This document shows positions 1-6,000 of a stretch of DNA of 7,519 nucleotides, in pieces (position 1 is the stretch's first letter; the number at the start of each line of letters is the position of its first letter). Position numbers and translations under genes: made by a program. The notes below the pieces were generated by a model. The model did not search any database. It saw only the letters and a list, made by a program, of their open reading frames with translations, and was not told where the DNA came from. The stretch spans positions 1-7,519 of the forward strand of contig JAFXWR010000099.1 of the NCBI GenBank assembly GCA_017542725.1, in the 5' to 3' direction. This stretch comes from Lachnospiraceae bacterium. GTDB taxonomy: Bacteria > Bacillota_A > Clostridia > Lachnospirales > Lachnospiraceae.

Positions 1-1
1 G

Positions 2-22
2 AACTTTGGAAATACAGAGCCT
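2..22 (+). other. Tail of a preceding unit or linker
   Basis: Residues 1-7 (NFGNTEP) come before the opening strand YKVVYTLNMG of the first visible unit. They sit where a unit-to-unit linker is expected, which implies that the array or another domain continues upstream of the window. Confidence 0.5.
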
Positions 23-3000
23 TATAAAGTAGTTTACACACTCAATATGGGTGACAAGATTAGCGATGTAACTGATACTTCTAAGATAAAAGCATATAAG
101 TCTGATGGCACAGAAATTTCTGGATGGACTACAACAGATGGCTATACAAGAGAAGGTCTAACTATGACTGGCATTTTCGACATGAATGGTTGGAACAATG
201 GTTCTAATGACGGAGATTGGGGCAATACTTGGAATATTAGTGAGTCAGAGTGGTTAGTTGATGAAGATAAATCAGATTTCGACCTTAAGAGTGGAAACTT
301 ATTCGTTGGTTGGAGAGGTGCTGAGTACAAGTTGAGTTATGACTTGAATGATACAAAGGGATCTACTCGTGCACGCGTAGACTTATCAGGTAAGGCAACT
401 ATATCTTACTTCAATGATAGAGTTGGTAAAGTTGGAACTGTACAATATGAACTTCCAACTCCTACTCGTGATGGATACACATTTGTAAATTGGCACTCAG
501 CTTCTGAATCTGAGTTTGCTCAAGAAAATGTAGTAAAAGCTGGTGAGACTATCTATAGTTGGGCAAAGGATATGACATTCTATGCAGAGTGGGTAGCAAA
601 TGACTATAGAGTAGTTTACAATGTTCCAGCTGGTGAAAGTGCAATTGGAAATATGGACGATTCTGTATTTACATTTGACGCTACAACTTCACTTGCAACA
701 AATAAATACAAAGTATCAGGTAAAGACTTTATGTATTGGGTATCAACAGACTCAACAACTGGTACTCCTGTAATTTATAGAGATAAAGAGAAGAAGATAT
801 TTAACTTAGCAACTATGTCTGGCGCTGAAGTTATCATGGAAGCAAGATTTGATTCTCAAGTAAGAGAGATTTCATTTAATATGAACTTCGTGACAGGTCA
901 AACTACTAAGGGAACTATAAGTCAGGCTACTATGTCTGTAACTTATGGCGAGAAGTTTGGAAGCATACCTGTACCTACAAGACCTGGTTACACATTTGGC
1001 GGTTGGTACGTATCAACTAAGGCAGCAAATGTCACAAGCCCAGATATGCAATACTTGATTACAAATGACACATATTTTGATGAGTCACTTCCAGTATATG
1101 GTGAGTTCAAACCTTGGGTATATTCACAAGGCGTATACACTATGCAGAACTGCACATTGGTTGCAAGATGGGAGTCTAATTTAGTAACTATCAAGACTAC
1201 AAGCGGAGTACCTGATGGCGATGAACTTCCAGCAATCGGTGATGATGTAAACTATGATACAGCATTTGACTACTACAATAACTTTGTAGGTGTATCAAAG
1301 ACTGTTCCTACATTCCCTGCTAAACAATATAAGAGAGAAGGATTTGACTACTTAGGATTATTTGGCGAGTATAATGGACAAAAAGCAACTATCAATAACA
1401 CAGTTTCAAAAGTTTCATTGACAAGAGGAACTGATAAATATAATTTAGGATATAAAGATATAGCTTCTGGATCTACTATAGTACTTACTGCTTCTTGGTC
1501 AGAATTTGAATTCAACTTAGTAATTAAGTCAGGACATGAAGCACTTGCAGTTGAGGGAGTAGTACCAACACTCGTTCAAGGTGCTACAGAGTCTATCACA
1601 AGAAAGATTAAGTACAGTGACAAGAAGAGTATCCTTGACTATATGACAGAAGTTCATGGAGGCAAGAAGTATAAAGTAGATGGATATGAGTTCTTAGGCT
1701 TCACAGGAGATAAGGGTATCGCATTTGCTTATGATGACATTATAAGTGGAGCTACTCTCAGCGAAATAGTAACTAAGACAGGAGTTACTGTTACATTGAC
1801 AGGTCAATGGGATAAGAATAGATATAATATCCACTATGAAAATGCTAGAACTGAAGAGGAGAAAGCAAAAGTAACTGGAGGACTTAACGACCAATCTGTA
1901 TATGTTGGTGATGCAGTTACACTTTATAGTGCTACAAAGCCTACAAGAGTAGCAGGAACTAAACTTGAGTACATAGGACATGAGTTTGATTACTGGATAG
2001 ACGATGAGACTAAAGCTACTTATTCAAATACTCAGACTGTATATAACTTGAGAACAGAGGCAAATAAGACAGCTACACTCTCAGCAGTTTGGAAGGCAAA
2101 TAAATATAGCATAACATTTAATTCAAATGCACCAATATCACCTTCTGGAGAATTAAATGTGGTTACAGGCGATAAACCAGATATGAATAACCTTGATTAC
2201 GATAGAGAGTACAATATCGGACCTACAGGTTATGCAATCGATGGTTATAGTTCTTCATACTTTGGAAATAAATCTTCTAAAGCTAAATCTACTATAATAG
2301 TTACAGCAAGTGAGACTATCAAAGAACTTGCAGGTGCTACAAAGGATGGAGATGTACTTAACCTCTATGTTCTTTGGGAGGCAAATAAATATAAAGTTAA
2401 ACTTGATATGAATGATGGCAACTCAGATACAAAGGCAGTGCCAGTTATAAGTTCAATATCATTCGCTTATGATGCAAGACTTGGAGAGCCATTCAAAGAG
2501 ATTATGGCTGGCGGAGCAAAGGCTCCTTCAAGACCAGGATACAAGTTCGTTGGATGGACTAAGACAGCAGTAGGACCTACAGAGACTGGTACTAAGATAG
2601 GTGCTACAGAGATATTTAGAGATGGATTAGACTTAAGTGCAGAGTATGCAACTACATACTATGCATGGTGGCAACCATTACAATATACTCTTACTATCAA
2701 TGCAAATACTATAGATGGTCAACCTGGACATACTAAGACTCAAACTGGTGCAAATAGCACAACTATAAAAGTTAAGTATGATCAAAGAATAGATTCTATA
2801 GCAGCACTTCCTAACTCATACTTGGGTGGTTATGAGATGACATACTATGCTACTGCATCTGAGTGGCAAACTGGATATGCTAAGGTAGATGGTTCTACAA
2901 TTTATAACTTCGCTGCAGATAACTATACCATCTATGCTCAGTATAACCCAATACCATTTAAGGTAGAGTTCTCTAAGGGAGATGACACAGCTGTAGAAGG

Positions 3001-6000
3001 AACTATGGCTGATCAAAACTTTATCTATGGCGAGCAACAACAACTTAGAAAAGTTATAGAGTCAAGTGCTTCAACAACATTTAAGAAGAAAGGTTACACA
3101 TTTGTTAACTGGACTTATACAAATAAAGAGGCTAAGTATTATAACAACTTATCTAAAGAAGAGGTAAAGAATACTTATGTCAATGAAGCAACTATTTCAA
3201 GAATTAGAGAGTCATCAGCAAGTACAGCTATACTCACTCCAAATTGGAAAGAGCATGTATATACTGTTAAATTTGACCCAGGTACAACTTCAGATACTCA
3301 ACAAGTAAGTGGTACTATGACAGATATGACATTTAAGTATACTGACTCAAAGGCACTCATTGCAAATAAATATGCAATAGTTGGTTATGACTTCAAGGGT
3401 TGGGTAGATAAGAATGATTCATCAAGAAAGTTTACTGATAGACAAATAGTTAGTGCACTTTCAGGTGAGAGATACGGAGAAGCAGGTGACAACCAAGTAG
3501 TTACATTAAAAGCCGTATGGGAACCAAAGACTTATGATATATTATTTGTAAGAAATGATAGAAATTCAGGTGCAGGTTCTACTATAGCATCTATAAGTGT
3601 AGCTGGTGTAGATAGAGGACAAGAGAGAATTACTATCAAGGCTACTTATGGTGAATTATATCCAAGAGCATTATTTGATGGTTCAGCAGATCGCGTAATG
3701 GCAGTTCGTGATGGTTATGACTTCCTTGGATGGTCACTTGAACAAACAATTCCATATGAAGAGAGAGCAAGTAAGTTAATACCAACTGATGCAAGATTTG
3801 AATCAACAAATATTCTTACAGTTTATGCACAATATATGCCAAAGAAAGTTACTGCAAAACTCTATGCTCTTACAAGAGACGGAGTATCAGCAACTTGGGT
3901 AGATGGACCACGTGCAGGACAGCCAGTAACAGCTGAGTCTATTGACCACGCAGTATACTTTGATATGCCATTTGGTCAGACAAGTGTTGCAGGACTTGAT
4001 CCAACTACTGCACTTGAGACAGCAAATGCAACAGGATTTGACTTAGTTCGTTGGTTCGCAGCTAAGAATCCAAACGAAGCTAACCCTATAGCTGAGTGGT
4101 CTACTTATGCAAAAGAATCAAGTGTTGATACAAATAAATTCTTGCCTATTACAGATGGAACAACATTGTTAAATGACTACAGCATGGTTAAGAAAGATGC
4201 ATCTGGCAACTTGAGTATGACACTTTATGCATTCTGGCAAACTGGTGTAGTTCGTCTCTACTTTGTATCTACTTATTCAAATGTAATAACAAGACATGGA
4301 AATAGAGAAGTTTCATACATGCAACCAATTGGACCACTTCCAACTCCAACAAGAAAAGGTTATGACTTAGAGAAGTGGATGTCATATGCACATATCGGAG
4401 ATCCATATCCAGCAGATCCAACTCGTGATGTGGAAATCACAAGTTCAACTCAATATTGGCAGACAGTTCATAGTGCTACAGCATATGCAGCATGGAAACC
4501 AAAGCAATACAGAGTTACATTTAACATAGAAGAAGATAAGACTGGAGATTCAGGTGAAATTACTTGGGATAATAGTAGACCTCATCCAGCATCTGCAGGA
4601 ACTAAAAAATATGGAGTACAATACTTATATGATTCAGTAGTTTCATCAACAAGTATTCCATTGCCACAGAAACCTGGTTATAAGTTCTTGTACTGGAAGA
4701 CTGCCGATGCTTCGCCAAAACAATATAGTGCAGACGGCAATTGGACTATGGATATCGACAATGACACTACTGAACTCTATGCATATTGGGAAGGTGCATC
4801 ATATACAGTTACTTGGGATTTATGGGGTGGATATAAAGGTCACGGAAGTACAACTCCATCAATCGCAACTACTATAACTAACTCAGATGGTATAACATAT
4901 AATCAAGGACAGCAATACGACATAGTTACATCATCAGTTACATATAAGAAACAATTCAATACAGCATTTAACACAAGAAATGTACCAAATGTTACAAGAC
5001 CTGGTTATAAGCTTGCAGGTTGGTTTGGTCAAAACGGAGCATTCTGGAATGACCCATCAACAGGTGCTTGGACTCCAACAGGAAATCACGGATATCTATA
5101 TAAAGTAGAAGCAGGCACAGTATTTGTAGCAGATGATACAGGAGTAGGACCTCAAGATGTAAATAATGTAAGACTATATGCACTTTGGGTTCCAACAGAA
5201 GCAACTTTAGTATTTAACTATGATGATAGAAACAATACATTTGTAGGTAACGCACATCCTACATCAGCAAGAATTAATCAAAAACTTGTATTTGATGATC
5301 AACTTGCTGTAGCAAGAGAGGTAGGCGCTATCGCTGATGGTGTCCCTGCAATTGTTCCATCAGTTGCAGTATCAGGAAATATCTACAGTGCAAATGCAAA
5401 TGAACCTGCTAATCAACATGCATATCCAGAGTCACAGGCAAGCTCATTGAGACAATCTACATTTACTTTGAAAGAAGGATATACATTTAAGGGATACAAC
5501 ACAAAGGCTGATGGTAGTGGAGTGACTGTTACTTATGATACAGTATTTAACTTCTTAGATGGCAACAACCCTACAGTAAATCTATATCCACAGTTTGATG
5601 CAAATGAATTTAACATAACATTTATGACTAACACTAAGAACAACAATGGCGGCGACACTAAGAGTGGTAAGTCATACTACGATATAGAGGGTGCTAAGTT
5701 TACACTCAATGGCACAGAATATACAGACCCATCAAGTCTTGTTGGTATTGCTACTATGGGACAAGTTATAACTCTTCCAACGGTTACTGAACCAGCAGGA
5801 TATACATTCAAGGGTTGGTATACAAGAAATGGTGCAAATGCAGGTCTCATGGATTCTTCAGGAGCATGGGGTAAAGAAGTTCAAGTTGGAACTACTAAGT
5901 ATGACTTGAAGCTTGATAGCATAGCAGCTGGTTACAAGTGGGAAGGTGGTGCAGGCACTACTGACACTAACCTTGTAAATGTTACAAGAGATATAACACT

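Noticed and set aside
142..330. Minus-strand ORF of 62 codons
   Set aside because: It lies opposite the unbroken coding frame of the giant protein, has no recognisable domain, and its composition is that of complemented repeat codons.
988..1194. Minus-strand ORF of 68 codons
   Set aside because: Antisense to units 4 and 5 with no recognisable family; explained as a shadow of the + strand gene.
1694..1981. Minus-strand ORF of 95 codons, rich in Ser, Cys and Ile and looking partly hydrophobic
   Set aside because: The hydrophobic, Cys-rich look arises from complementing Asp/Lys/Thr/Ala codons (units 6 and 7). There is no sign of a separate gene.
2816..3043. Minus-strand ORF of 75 codons
   Set aside because: Antisense to units 10 and 11; no motif and no context for an independent gene.
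4992..5204. Minus-strand ORF of 70 codons, Leu-rich
   Set aside because: The Leu-rich run is the complement of Gln/Lys/Asn/Ala-type codons in unit 17; not a credible membrane peptide gene.
5669..5689. Short SGKS string in unit 19, reminiscent of the end of a Walker A loop
   Set aside because: The required GxxxxGK[ST] spacing and surrounding strand/helix are absent. It is in an Asn/Gly-rich loop of an extracellular-type repeat.
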